From assembly GCA_963839515.1 (NCBI GenBank), contig CAWIVN010000016.1:30903-94902 (forward strand): DNA of 64,000 bases, given 5' to 3'. The translations under genes were made by a program, and so were the position numbers. Source of the DNA: Fredericiella sp963839515 (lineage in GTDB: Bacteria; Chloroflexota; Anaerolineae; Caldilineales; Caldilineaceae). The notes below the pieces were generated by a model that saw only the letters and a list, made by a program, of their open reading frames with translations, had not been told where the DNA came from and ran no database searches. Shown piece after piece: positions 63,978 through 64,000 of the stretch (the stretch's first letter is position 1; the number at the start of each line of letters is the position of its first letter).

Positions 63978-64000
63978 GCCGTACTCCCGGCAGGCACGCC
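63974..64000 (-). CDS. C-terminal end of an upstream gene, truncated by the window
   Basis: Only eight codons and TGA are present, overlapping the next start by 4 bases. Identity cannot be judged. Confidence 0.3.
   Translation of the reverse strand, partial: GVPAGSTA

Overview
The window is a GC-rich bacterial chromosome segment, most likely from the phylum Chloroflexota (Anaerolineae or Caldilineae-like). The assignment is inferred from gene content: a class II HMG-CoA reductase next to an HMG-CoA synthase (bacterial mevalonate route), an NMT1/THI5-type riboflavin transporter under an FMN riboswitch, a GlnRS with a GatB/YqeY-type tail, and long PAS/GAF hybrid kinases. No rRNA or single-copy marker here settles the species.

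Layout. 0-3.3 kb: end of a lipid glycosyltransferase, thrS, and infC with an ATT start codon. 3.4-7.3 kb: divergent hybrid histidine kinase and stand-alone receiver. 7.3-11.3 kb: tRNA-Gln(CTG), gltX (broken by a frameshift) and glnS. 11.4-14.6 kb: riboflavin ABC transporter with its promoter, FMN aptamer and two consecutive terminators. 14.7-21.1 kb: membrane and envelope proteins, including a CapA-like protein, a DsbA-like oxidoreductase and a DsbB-cytochrome c fusion. 21.3-25.7 kb: pth and mfd. 25.8-28.2 kb: HMG-CoA synthase and reductase. 28.2-32.2 kb: three membrane genes related to complex I antiporter subunits. 32.3-33.1 kb: a gene read through an in-frame TGA, predicted to be a selenoprotein of the glycine/proline reductase B family. 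33.2-39.5 kb: ABC exporter, rhodanese, a small structured RNA, ftsH, AMMECR1. 39.7-54.2 kb: PAS/GAF kinase, FtsK, HAD phosphatase, PLP lyase, FGGY kinase, subtilase, DAG kinase-like protein, beta-galactosidase and a methyltransferase.

From about 54.2 kb the character changes. A kinase fragment and tRNA-Arg(TCG) are followed by about 9 kb of accessory DNA, nearly all read on the minus strand. The part nearest the tRNA (55.4-59.1 kb) is full of frameshifts and stops: a DUF4177-like gene, an adenine methyltransferase with an Mrr-like nuclease tail, and a tyrosine integrase. The far part (60-64 kb) has intact replication genes: a CHC2/Toprim primase and a VapE-type P-loop ATPase flank a 12-copy iteron array that looks like an origin, preceded by a ribbon-helix-helix regulator with an attenuator-like leader. 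This resembles a phage satellite or integrative plasmid replication module joined to a decaying cargo/integration module.

Most notable: the UGA-encoded UxxC protein with a fitting SECIS-like hairpin, the iteron origin module, the FMN riboswitch-transporter unit, the DsbB-cytochrome c fusion, and two unassigned structured RNAs with promoters and terminators.
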